DNA of 64,000 bases from Amaranthus tricolor (Eukaryota; Streptophyta; Magnoliopsida; Caryophyllales; Amaranthaceae), in assembly GCF_026212465.1 (NCBI RefSeq), contig NC_080061.1, positions 19,598,804 to 19,662,803 of the forward strand, written 5' to 3'. Shown here one piece after another: positions 15,301 through 24,466 of the stretch. How positions within the stretch are numbered: position 1 is the stretch's first letter; each line of letters opens with the position of its first letter. Below the pieces are notes generated by a model. The model was not told where the DNA came from. It saw only the letters and a program-made list of their open reading frames with translations, and did no database searches. The translations under genes were made by a program, and so were the position numbers.

Positions 15301-18243
15301 TTTGTCTTAAGGCATATTTTCATAACATTATTTTTTTACAATTTTTTATCACATGGAATTAAAGATATTAACTCAAAAACGTGCATTGGAAAGCGTAAAA
15401 AACAGAAATGTAGTAACTATTAAAACCCGAGGAAGTAATAAACAACATTCATACCTTTTGTATCGATATGAAAATGATCGGCATTAGAAGACTCCTCAAT
15501 ATCTAGGGATAAAAAATGCAAAATACATTAAACAAATGCATTCGAGTGGATAATTCACAATTGCTACAACATTTCATTACCCAATGACATCAAGTGGCTA
15601 CCACCTAGGGTGGGGTTTAAGGGGTCGAATGTAAGTGACATTAACTTTGTTAGCGATAACACTAACAAATAGGTAGTTTTCATTTACTCTTGGTAGCAAA
15701 CATCATGTGCAACTTCACATAAATAAGAAGTGTACGTAAACTAATGAACCATTTAACTATAGTGAATTATGATTCAAAACCAAAGAAGCATATCTTTGGC
15801 CCCATCGAAATAAGAAACATGTCAACAATCCATTCATATGCATCACTAATTAGATGATGAGGCATTTGGCTACCTCACAGACAGCCCTGAAGGTAAGAAA
15901 CAAGATATATGGAACAGAGCACAAAAAGTATGCAATTATGAAATAAAGATAAGAGGATTTACAATGTCAGGTGTCAAAGAACAAGACCTAGAAGAAGAAG
16001 AAATTTGGCGAGGAAGACTAAGAACAATAGGTTGGCAACACAAAATAATTTATGGGAAAACTTTTAGGTGAAAAGGTAGTTATTAGAAAACCTTAAAAAA
16101 CTTATGGAGATAGAGGTAAGTTTTAGTGTATGAAATAGTCCTTTCCTTTTTCTTTATAAATCTATAATTGATTATGAAAACTTGATCTTTTATAGCTCCC
16201 TTCTAGAATCTAGAAGCTCATATGAAACAATGTACACAGTTGTAGCTGCTTAACAAGAACCTCCCTCACTATTAAGCCAACATATGTGTTTTTATAAGGA
16301 CCTTTTCTAATGTTAACAAAGCTTTAAATAACAAATTAACATGAGAATAAACATTATGATCTTGTACTATCATTAATAGTTCATTTGTCACAAAGGATTG
16401 AGACGATTTTTCTTTTTCTGCTTAACAATGAATATCGAATGTGAGTGGAGAATAAGAATTATGGTTGTACAGTGGCAAACATAGCATACATAGAAACCCA
16501 AGAGGTCCTGTATAGAAATGAATGTTAGTAAACCTTTTTGTTACTTTACCGGTCTTTTAATTTCATGAGGGGGACCCCATCACTTTCATGATATCAATTT
16601 GTATTTCTAGCAGAACTATAATGTGAAGGGAGAAAACAAATAAAAAAAGGGGGAGAAATGTACTAAAGATTATACCTTCTTTCGTTTTGACTAGACCATC
16701 AACTTCTTGTGGCTTTGTCTCCACGTCAATTGCCCCATTATCTTCTGTTTCATGCAAAATATGACACAATCACGGGAAGTACAGATAGAATACAGATAAA
16801 AATAGAAATACTCAGCACTGTCAATTACCAGATGAATCAAGCTGCAAAGCACGTATTTCTTCTGAAAGATCTGTCGAATATAAAAATAATTTGGACCTTA
16901 AAACAGTTAGACCAACATATTATACAGTATACACACCAAATGGGAAAAACCTAGCACATATCACATATCATGAATTACGATGATGACAAAGAACATAACA
17001 TCAGGTCCACAAAAAGCACCCCATACATAGTTTCAAATAAACGAACCAGAAGTCCATGCTATGAGCTCAAAAGTATTAAGAATATAGAATGCACCAAAAA
17101 GTAAACAAAGTAGCACTATACCACATAAGTACATAATGATAAAGCAATGGGTAACCACACACCCTTCACTTCCCTAAAAGATAGTGGAAAAACAAGGTCG
17201 CATTGCATTGCATCAGCCGTGTTGTAAATATCAAAAAAATACAAACAAATATTTCTGCATTGTAAAGGTGTTTAAAAGACCGTATTTTGGGCAATATCAT
17301 GAGATATTTCATGGTTCAACCCATATTTAGGCGTTACGATAACCGCATCACCGCTTCATTACCGCGATCCTGATAGTTACCGCATTTCACACGCCCTGAA
17401 TGGCTAGATGAATACAAAAGGAAAAATCACAAAAGAAGTAAAGACAGAAAAATCAATTTGAATCATAAATGTAGATGAAATAGCATCCCAGTCAATTATC
17501 CAGGCAAACTCCAGGGGAACCACACAAACTAACCCCACGTAAAATGTGTGGAAGAATTGTAGATTAAGATACAAAACAAGCCTAATTGAAATGCATTCAA
17601 GAGATAGAAGAAACTTAACTATGCATGTGAAATGTGAATATTGGAACATATACACCAATACTCACAACCGGAATCAACATACAAAGACATAAAGGCAAAG
17701 AACCACTTGAAATTGAATACGTCACCAACAATGAAAATAAAAACTGCCAGAAAATTCACCACATCACACAACAATAAGTGTAGACAATGGAAGATCCAAG
17801 AACAACGAATACATGATGTACCTCACAAGATCCATAACAGTCATAATTATATAGTCATGATTAGGGACGTGCATAATTAGACCAAAGTAGATTAGATAGG
17901 GTCTTACAAAATCATAAATTCAAGTTGGTCAAGATTGGACCATCTATTTATTTGTTTGTATATATATTTTCATGTTAAAAAAAATTTAAGCATTTGAAGT
18001 TATAGATTTAAATTATGAAAAGAAGCTAATAACTATATGAAGACATGAATCAACTCTTCTAAATATACGTCATACCAAAATTTTCACCGGACAGCAGTGA
18101 AAAATATGGTCATCTTGGTCCAACCCGTCTGACATTTCTGCCTTGGTCTTCATAATTTTAGCAATCCAAAAGTTTGGATCGCACCATGATTTGTGAAAAT
18201 AAAAAAAATGAGGCAATAAAGGAGCACATTAAATCATACCCAT
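343..18243 (-). CDS. eRF3: Eukaryotic peptide chain release factor GTPase subunit eRF3 (partial at 3' end)
   Basis: GTPase that partners eRF1 to end translation at stop codons in the cytosol. Coding exons, high to low: 18240-18243, 16829-16870, 16676-16744, 15455-15502, 14976-15092, 13725-13836, 9960-10005, 9700-9771, 8563-8625, 8323-8477, 4903-4967, 4424-4574, 3795-3900, 3575-3710, 989-1053, 343-507. All have GT-AG junctions and phases agree throughout, giving 472 codons without a stop. The short N-terminal region (about residues 1-80) is acidic. The G domain shows GHVDAGKS (91-98), DAPGHK (168-173), NKMD (230-233) and SGL (272-274). The C-terminal beta-barrel domains follow, with [20 protein letters not shown] and a KKKVLFVK segment. 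The ATG is the first in the spliced leader and sits in the context ACGATGG. The last exon (about 33 residues by family comparison) is off the left edge. One oddity is NVVSIGHV where relatives usually have NVVFIGHV. The family call is secure. Confidence 0.93.
549..880. repeat. Purine/pyrimidine foldback MITE-like element in eRF3 intron
   Basis: The left half is purine-rich, beginning GGGTGTGTTTGGATGGAAG. The right half is pyrimidine-rich, with many CCTTCC and CTTTTCTCTCC runs that are approximate reverse complements of the left. The unit lies inside the 508-988 intron. Similar GTGTTTGG-start foldbacks are common plant MITEs. Ends and target duplication could not be fixed because the right terminus is eroded. 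Confidence 0.5.
1054..3574. other. eRF3 intron, 2.5 kb, with possible LTR-like debris
   Basis: No exon is recognised. The stretch 1,200-2,900 has features of old retroelement sequence, including GAGGGGAGTGAATAGGGCTTA near 1,226 and a TATA-like CTATAAATAGA near 2,750. Four short imperfect repeats of the CTTTGGTTT/GACCTTTGG type lie at 1,790-1,870. None defines an element. Confidence 0.35.
6303..6557. mobile_element. Stowaway-type MITE (255 bp)
   Basis: It is flanked by TA on both sides (6301-6302 and 6558-6559). The left end is CTCCCTTTGTTTTAATTT. The right end reads as reverse complement CTCTCTCCGTTTTCCTATG, and both arms then share TGTTCTTAT. A CTCCCTCCGT-type terminus with a TA duplication is diagnostic of Tc1/mariner-derived Stowaway elements. 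It lies in an eRF3 intron and has no coding capacity. Confidence 0.8.
7271..7343. mobile_element. Very short Stowaway-like unit (73 bp)
   Basis: TA|CTCCCTCTAT on the left and ATGGAAGGAG|TA on the right form short inverted ends with a TA duplication, as in Stowaway. At 73 bp it would be an internally deleted derivative. Inverted-repeat matching is limited to about 10 bases, so chance is possible. Confidence 0.4.
8626..9699. other. eRF3 intron, 1.07 kb
   Basis: It separates the exon ending DAP from the exon starting GHKSYV, so the G3 motif is split by this intron. Nothing further is recognised. Confidence 0.6.
12335..12560 (+). repeat. Dispersed repeat copy 1 (second copy at 60.46 kb)
   Basis: Shares with 60,470-60,640 the core GGCTATGTGTTTGGCTTA, followed by GGGGTTGTGTTTGATG. 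Also shared are TTTATATTATATCAA(T/A)GGAGTATA upstream and a GAGAGCTCT(A/C)TAT(A/T)TATA block downstream. The two copies differ by indels. This is probably an LTR or nonautonomous retroelement fragment; no ends were found. Confidence 0.6.
12615..12735. repeat. Palindrome block built on GCTCGGTCGAGC
   Basis: Arms AGCTCGCTCG (12,639-12,648) and CGAGCGAGCT (12,651-12,660) are perfect reverse complements around GT. Related units are GCTCGACCGG near 12,621 and GCTCGGTCGAGCGACC near 12,716. The block is far more GC-rich than its surroundings. Confidence 0.6.
13837..14975. other. eRF3 intron splitting the P-loop codon
   Basis: The Asp codon of the GHVDAGKS P-loop is split by this intron, after its first base. 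Most of the intron is the hAT-type element listed separately. Confidence 0.7.
14225..14808. mobile_element. hAT-type nonautonomous element (584 bp) with 8-bp TSD
   Basis: The 8-bp direct repeat ATTCTACA flanks it exactly (14,217-14,224 and 14,809-14,816). Termini are CAGGGCCG on the left and CAAGGCTG on the right (reverse complement), matching at 6 of 8 bases. Inside are GGCCCCTAAAATC and GGGGCCCTGAGCGG blocks seen in a widespread plant hAT MITE family. There is no transposase. A Stowaway-like end (TACTCTCCCTATCC) near 14,665 may be a nested remnant. Confidence 0.8.
15181..15435. mobile_element. Stowaway-type MITE (255 bp)
   Basis: TA flanks both ends (15,179-15,180 and 15,436-15,437). The left end is CTTCCTCTAGATTTTAATAG and the reverse-complemented right end is CTTCCTCGGGTTTTAATAG; arms match for about 25 bases. 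It lies inside the eRF3 intron 15,093-15,454, filling most of it, and ends about 20 bases from the splice acceptor-side exon at 15,455. Confidence 0.85.
15503..16675. other. eRF3 intron, 1.2 kb
   Basis: No repeat or gene recognised. AT-rich sequence between two small exons encoding the acidic N-terminal region. Confidence 0.6.
16871..18239. other. eRF3 intron immediately after the start codon
   Basis: The donor gtatgatt follows ATGG directly, so only four coding bases precede this 1.37-kb intron. A stretch near 17,330-17,390 with repeated ACCGC/TTACCGC units is unexplained, as is 17,860-18,180 with paired GGTCAAGATTGGACC/TTGGTCCAACC sequences. Confidence 0.55.
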
Positions 18244-19699
18244 CGTTGGAGTTTGAACCTACAAGCTAAAATCAATGTCCACTCCAAAACCTCCTGCAAA
18301 ACAAAGTAAGAACTAAGATATGTATTTTAGAAAACGGGTTGCACAATTACCTAATAACAAAATACTAAGTGAAGTGCATACAATACAACAATTTATATGA
18401 AACGTCACAAAAGCACCAATAAGTCGACTATGAAGTCAATAAAGCAATAAGGTGACAAATATAAAATGTAAAATATAATCAAACGACCAGCACATGACGT
18501 TACAAATTATAGTGAGAACATGTAAACGAAGTATCCATACAAAGATAAAAAAAATTAAATTCCAAAAGGGTCACACAACTCACAATGGTAGCCAAAAAAG
18601 TCTAATATAGACACTTTAGTAATTCTGTAGTGAAAGTCTAAGAGCTCTAATTCAGCTCTTTCCATTTTTATAATGGAAAAACAAGCAAATGTAAATGTGT
18701 CCAGAAAAAAAGGAATATGTAGACACAAAGATTTGTAGGATTGGCAAAGCGACTAGTCAAAAGAAAAATTCCCTTAGATTGCACGCATTATTTCCATGAC
18801 ACATTTTGACATTAAGAAACCAATACTTGAGCTTAAATCAATTCTTGTTGGACCCTAGTAAGGTTTTTAGAATCCCTTGTAATGTCTAGAGTGTTACTAA
18901 GCTCTATGAAAAAGCTCATTGTTTCGTAACATATGGAATTGTAAATTGGAAGGTTCTTCAAACTTTGAATTTGAATTTGAAACATAATTAAAATAGATTC
19001 AAAATTAAATTACAAGTTCTCAAACTAATTCTTGAGTGTTAATAAGCTTTAATACCAAAATGAGTATAACATGAGATGAATAACAATAATCCAATAAATT
19101 TTATACAATCTACTCTAATATCATCAAACAACAAAACGTAAGAAATTTTCATAATCAATTCAAGAATTCTGAGATCAAAATTATAATTAAATGAATAACG
19201 GGACCTAAAATAATCCTTGACAAACCAATGCAAAATCCTCAAACAGATAAGATTTTCTTGGAAATAAATCAAAAAAAATTTCATAATCAATCCTAGAATT
19301 CTGAGAGCACAATAAGAATTGAATAACAAAACCTAATTCAACAAATACTTCACAAATTGATCCAAAATCCTCAAACAAAAAAAATCATTTTGGAAAAATT
19401 GTATAAATAATCGAAAAATTCTAAAACCAACAAAAGATTAAATTAATCATGTTCACGAACAAAATGAATAAGTCAATCAAATGAAGATGGAGAAAGTGTG
19501 CTTTTGATTTTGTCAAATTGAGGAAGAAAATGACAACTAAAAGGATGAAGAGTAAGACAGAGCAGAAAGTGTGAAAATCAAAGTTTAGGGTTTTGAGTGG
19601 TACTAATTGTAGAAGAATACTCCTAGATAAGAGTATAAAGTCGATGATGAATGAGTCAAAAAGCAATAAGAATGGCACATAGGATGCCAAGTTGGATGC

Positions 19700-19863
19700 G
19701 CATGGGCCTTGGACCATAAGGGTCTAGATCGGACCCGACCCGATCCAAAATTAAGGGTCTAGATCGACCTATTTTGGTCCTTAAGGTTCGGCGGATTTGG
19801 GTTCATGAGTTTAGAGTCCGGATGGACCCAGATCTGACTTAAGGACCCCTTTACATTTATATA

Positions 19864-19916
<53 letters not shown>

Positions 19917-20330
19917 AACTATTATGTGTATTTGTTTGTTTGATTTGGAACTATGTTAGTTTATGTAATTTGAAATGTAGTTATTGTATTTGTACTTTGA
20001 AAATCAAAATGTTTTATGAATATTTCGTTTCAAAAACTTGAATATTAGAAAACTTCTTATATTTGATGTCTCAATTAGTATAAAGTATTAGAAAATCCAT
20101 GTTAAGTATGTAAACTAAAAATGTTTGAATAATTTTATATGAATAAACTAAAATTGCAATATAATTTTTTTTAGTTAAACACGCCAAACCCTAAGTGTAT
20201 GGGTCTGGGTCTAAACTTTCCAAACCCTATGTACTTGGGTCCGAGTCTAAGCCCAATAAAAATAGTATCTAGGGACTGGATCTAGTTGGACCCGACCCAG
20301 ATACAACTCATATGCATCCCCTGTCAATGA
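19700..20330. repeat. Repeat with GACCCGACCC-type ends and central TA/TG microsatellite
   Basis: The left part holds GATCGGACCCGACCCGATCC and the right part GGACCCGACCCAGATAC, with several GGGTCTAGATC/GGGTCTGGGTC units between. A (TA)n(TG)n(TA)n tract sits at 19,861-19,918. It resembles the GGGTCGGGT-type plant MITEs; termini were not resolved. Confidence 0.4.
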
Positions 20331-21639
20331 ATAATGGACAATTCGAATGCATTTTAATTGTTTTTTTCTTATAAACACCCTTTATTTTCTCTTCATACAC
20401 AAGTTTGTTGTAGAATTTTCCATTAAAATTCTACATAGGTGCATTGCACAAAAAAACACTTAGGTATATATTTCCATTACCATGTAATTATTTTCTAAGA
20501 AAAAACATTATAGAAGAAATAGTTTAGGTAGCATTTGGAAGCCAAGAATTAATTTAAGAACTTGTTCAATTTTGAATTTCAAAACTATGAATTTCAATTT
20601 CAAAATCAAATTCAATGTTTGAAGACCTACCAATTTCCAATTTCATATTTATAATCAAAATAGAGCTTCTTAATACTCTAGACATTACAAGAAAATTTTT
20701 GAGCTCAAGTAGTATATAAACATAAAAAAACTACCAACGATAATATTGTAGTACACAAACATAGAAATTCGAAAGCTAATGTTGCACATGAATACATTTT
20801 ATCAAACTGAATCATGAATATTAACACTCTAGACATTACAAAACAATAGAGCTTGTTAGTACTTCAATTTAATCCCTAGATGTACAAACAGTACAAAAAA
20901 CCCAATGATCAAGATATATACCATATTATTTGAAGTAAATTTTGAATTAAGTGAGGTAAAGCAATACACTTCAGCTTGCAACTGCAGTAGCTGAAATTCA
21001 ATCTTTCAACTTTCGATTTCAAATGGCAAATAAAGATTTCCAATACAAATACATGATAATAAAATTTTACAGCAAAGTGTTAGTAAATTAACAAACCCTT
21101 AGGCCTTTAGTTTTGGGCATGGCTTAAAAATAGTACATCAAAGTAGTTGTCATCTGATGCAAAAGATTCTTAAACCTACTCTCCAATCAAACTCGCATGA
21201 TTAAGTATAATGGATTCAACATAACCATTACGACAATTAATTCCATGCTATTCTTGGGACATCCATCACAAGCTAATGAGCATTTTGTTCTTTTAAAAAA
21301 CTTAAATCCTAGATAAGCCAAAAAAAGTCTCACACAAAACAATAATCTCAAGCACATAACCTTTAAATAAACTTTACAAGTTGTTAAGACAGTTAAGGAT
21401 TTTGGCAATTTTCTAAAAGTCACCTTATAAACAATAAGAACACACAACGAATTTATGTAAAGCTTGAACATGTGCAATTGATAATTTTTGGAGTAATCAA
21501 AAGGTGGAATAAAGCAAATGAGCATCAAAAACCAATTTTTAAAAGAAACCCAACTAAAAAAGTAAGTTAAACTCAAGTAAAAGCAAAATGATCATAATTA
21601 TGTATTAAGATTCCCAAATGATTAGTTACGATGAGGAAC

Positions 21640-22175
21640 ATTATTGTTAAAATCGCGATTCTGATCTACAATTCTACAATTTTACGATCCTAAAACAAGT
21701 GAGCGATTTGAACCATAGGTAGAATCTTTAAGTTGTAGAATCTTATGATTCTAGTTGGAATAAAATTCTTAAAGGTAGAATCATAACACGATTCTACGAT
21801 TTAACAATCAGATTCTACTAATTTAATATTAATTATTATTAATTTTTCTTATGTACCATCTTTCACTAATCTCTTTCACTTATACAAATAAATCTCAAAT
21901 GTTTCATCATGAAAACTTTTAAAAAATAAATTACTTAATCGGTATGAAGATTTAAACTAATTATTAAAAATTTTTCTTTACATTCTTACAAATAAAGTCA
22001 AAGAAACTTTAATTCATAAATTCAGACTTTTAAAATGGATAATAGTGATAAGATACTATATATTTTAACGTATTTAAGTTTATTTGTAGAATCGTACAAT
22101 TCTACGATTCGATTTTACCGATTCGATTCTACCTCTGTAAACGATTCTAAGTAGAATCCCGATTTTTACAACTTT
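21640..22175. mobile_element. Mutator-type MITE with 9-10 bp target duplication
   Basis: GATGAGGAAC occurs immediately before (21,630-21,639) and immediately after (22,176-22,185). The ends share the inverted motif TTGT(T/A)AAAATCG(C/G)GATTCT. The interior is dense in GATTCTAC/GTAGAATC units, giving strong self-complementarity. A 9-bp duplication is characteristic of Mutator-like elements. No coding sequence. Confidence 0.7.
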
Positions 22176-23093
22176 GATGAGGAACGAATTAACTATTCAC
22201 AAAACCATTAATCTTAAGTCTTTATGCAACATTTGTTCAATGTTGTTCAATGTTTTTTGTTGGCCATTAACTTAAAGTTGTACATTCTGATTAGGATGTA
22301 ACTAAATAAATAAGAACATTAATAAGTATTTGAGGAACTGATCATATTAGGCATTCAAAATGCATCAAATACTTCAAGGCAGGGTTCAAGAGACTTCCAA
22401 GTTCCAACAGCTGAACTAAACTAGCTAAACTACAAGTACACAGCACCGCAAATAAATTTCACAGCAACGAATAAAGAAATAAGAGAATCCAATGGCACAA
22501 GATAATTGATCACACAATCTTTCACTATATAGATTTTTCTTGAGATAGCTTACTAGTTACTTATTTTATACAAATTAATTGTAAACTATCCTGGAATGTA
22601 GCTAGAGTTATGACATTTTTAAGAGCATACGCTTTTCCAATTAAGCAAAGGGACCTAGTATCTGTCGAGAATGGTAAGAGAAAACAAAGCAAGTAAAACC
22701 TAGGTGATATCAAACCCAAAAAATCATTAGTTTTGCCATTAGTTTTGTAATTGAGCAATAACATGAAAATCACAGACCTTTTGAAAAGGTACAATTTATA
22801 AGGTACTATAAGGTATATTAGCATCTCAAACAAAGTCTGAAGAAATGAAAATGGAGGAAAAATTCATCATCCACAATGGTGTTTCGATTGAGATTGATAT
22901 TCAGCAAGAACTTCAACCAAAATGCTAAAAAATCACAGAACTTCACAGTATCTCAACCAAATAATTTCACAATCTCAATCGCAATTAACAAATAAAATTA
23001 TGACAACACTCAATCTAGGGTTTGCAAAACTCTCAATCTCAGTCGTAGAAGATAAGATACAATAAATTTCAATGGAGATTATAAAGAAAATAC

Positions 23094-23200
23094 CTGAAAA
23101 TCGAAGACCAAAAATGCTTTGAGGACCTTCCTTTTGCTAATGGCGGACAAAGACTAGAAAATGGAGGAAAGTGGAAGTGAAAAATGAAAGATGAGGTTCG
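23094..23200 (-). other. eRF3: eRF3 5' untranslated exon 1 (start approximate)
   Basis: On the minus strand this stretch is pyrimidine-rich, has no ATG, and ends in TTTTCAG followed by the donor gtattttc at 23093. It would splice over a 4.8-kb intron to the acceptor at 18294 (ttttgcag), joining exon 2 (18240-18293), which has 50 untranslated bases and then ATGG. The exon lies at the expected distance upstream and sits next to a TATA-like stretch, but its 5' end is a guess. Leader introns are common in plant housekeeping genes. Confidence 0.55.
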
Positions 23201-23320
23201 TTATTTTTATCGGGGGAGGCAGTCGTTAGAAAGTGGGTCAAGAAATTAGGGATGATTCTTCTAAAAAAAAAAAATAAAGAAAAAAAAAACTAAAAAAAAT
23301 AATAAATCATCACCTTTATT
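23195..23320 (-). promoter_or_regulatory. Probable core promoter of eRF3
   Basis: Read on the minus strand, a TATA-like GATAAAAATAACG (about 23,199-23,212) is followed by a C/T-rich run suited to transcription start near 23,150-23,180. Upstream there are A/T homopolymer runs, and from about 23,318 the arm of a foldback element. Position and composition support this; no transcript evidence is available. Confidence 0.35.
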
Positions 23321-24204
23321 GAGAGTCTTTTCATTGCCCAAAAACAAACTAATTCCCACTTTGCATTTATTGGGAAAATATTTCTCATAATACCGTCCAC
23401 GTAGGATAGGTTTGGGAAATTTTTTTTTTTTAACATAACCGCTAGTTGAAATGGCGGTTTTGTTTAGGTATCTTAAGTAAACCGCTATATGAAATGGCGG
23501 TTTACATGAATTTCAATTTTAAAAAAAAAGAAATAATATAGCAAACCGCCACTTGAAGTGGCGGATTTGTAGCTGTACAAAACGGCTACTTCTGTTTTTA
23601 TTTGGTCACTTCATCTCACATGTTCTTCCTTCCTCCTTGCTGCCGGTTCTACTTTAAAAAAAAATTCTTCAATCTTCATTTACTCTATATTCACAATTCC
23701 TCTCATTCAACTAAATTAATCAACTACATTCTCATCTTCTCCTTCTTTACTTGTTCATTTTCATCATCATTTAAGGTATTAATATAAACCCTAATTTATT
23801 TCAATTTGCAAAATGAATATTTTGTTCACTATTGTTGTCATTTGAAGTTATAAATACATTGATTGTTTGTTACATTCTATTGATTTCATAATTTAAGCTT
23901 ACGTTTTACACATGCTTAGTTGAATTTTATGATTTGGTTTGTATGAATATAAAGTGTTTGATGAAATTGGTTACTCATCCACCGGTGCGCAAAACAAAAG
24001 GGGTCGGGGGTTGTAGGGTAACAAACTTTGTATATTCTTAAATGATTTGAACTTCTTGTATGACTTTCCATGATTGTAATATATCTTCGCTTTATTATCA
24101 TAATTAATTTTTTCAAATCAAGCTGGTTCGTAATTGATTATTATAGAATAGATGGTATTGAACTAGTTTAATGTAGGTTGCGTTCACTATTTAAGGGAAA
24201 TGAA

Positions 24205-24237
<33 letters not shown>

Positions 24238-24466
24238 AACACCAAACCGCCACATGAGATGGTGGTTTGCCTTGAGCAAACAACCACTTCATGTGGCAGT
24301 TTACTGCTTAAGGCAAACCGCCATCTCAAGTGGCCGTTTGGTCTAAAAAAAAATTAAAAAAATAATTTCCACGTGGATGGTAATGTGGGAAATACTTTCC
24401 CACATAATGCAAAGTGGAAATTAATTTTTTTTAAGCAATATTATGGGAAAAGATTCCTTTATTGAC
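23318..24466. repeat. Foldback element with nested CCGCCA...TGGCGG palindromes
   Basis: The left arm (about 23,318-23,560) and right arm (about 24,236-24,466) are diverged reverse complements. Both contain CCACTTTGCAT, a GGGAAA(A/G)TATTTC block, CCGTCCACGT/CCATCCACGT, then several palindromic units of the kind AACCGCCACTTGAAGTGGCG. The centre (23,580-24,200) holds pyrimidine-rich leader-like sequence and a long A run. The layout suggests a nonautonomous, possibly Mutator-related, element. No target duplication was identified. Confidence 0.6.
24207..24234. repeat. Poly(A) run inside the foldback element
   Basis: About 28 consecutive A bases immediately before the right arm. Confidence 0.9.

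Larger units (their letters stand above)
18294..23093. other. eRF3 leader intron, 4.8 kb
   Basis: This is the intron in the 5' untranslated region. It contains a Mutator-type MITE (21,640-22,175), a TA/TG microsatellite and a GGGTCT-rich repeat (19,700-20,330). The rest is AT-rich. No embedded gene is recognised. Confidence 0.5.

Noticed and set aside
21187..21576. 129-codon minus-strand ORF in the eRF3 leader intron
   Set aside because: Hydrophobic, low-complexity composition with no motif, no promoter or splice context; typical of random AT-rich intron sequence.
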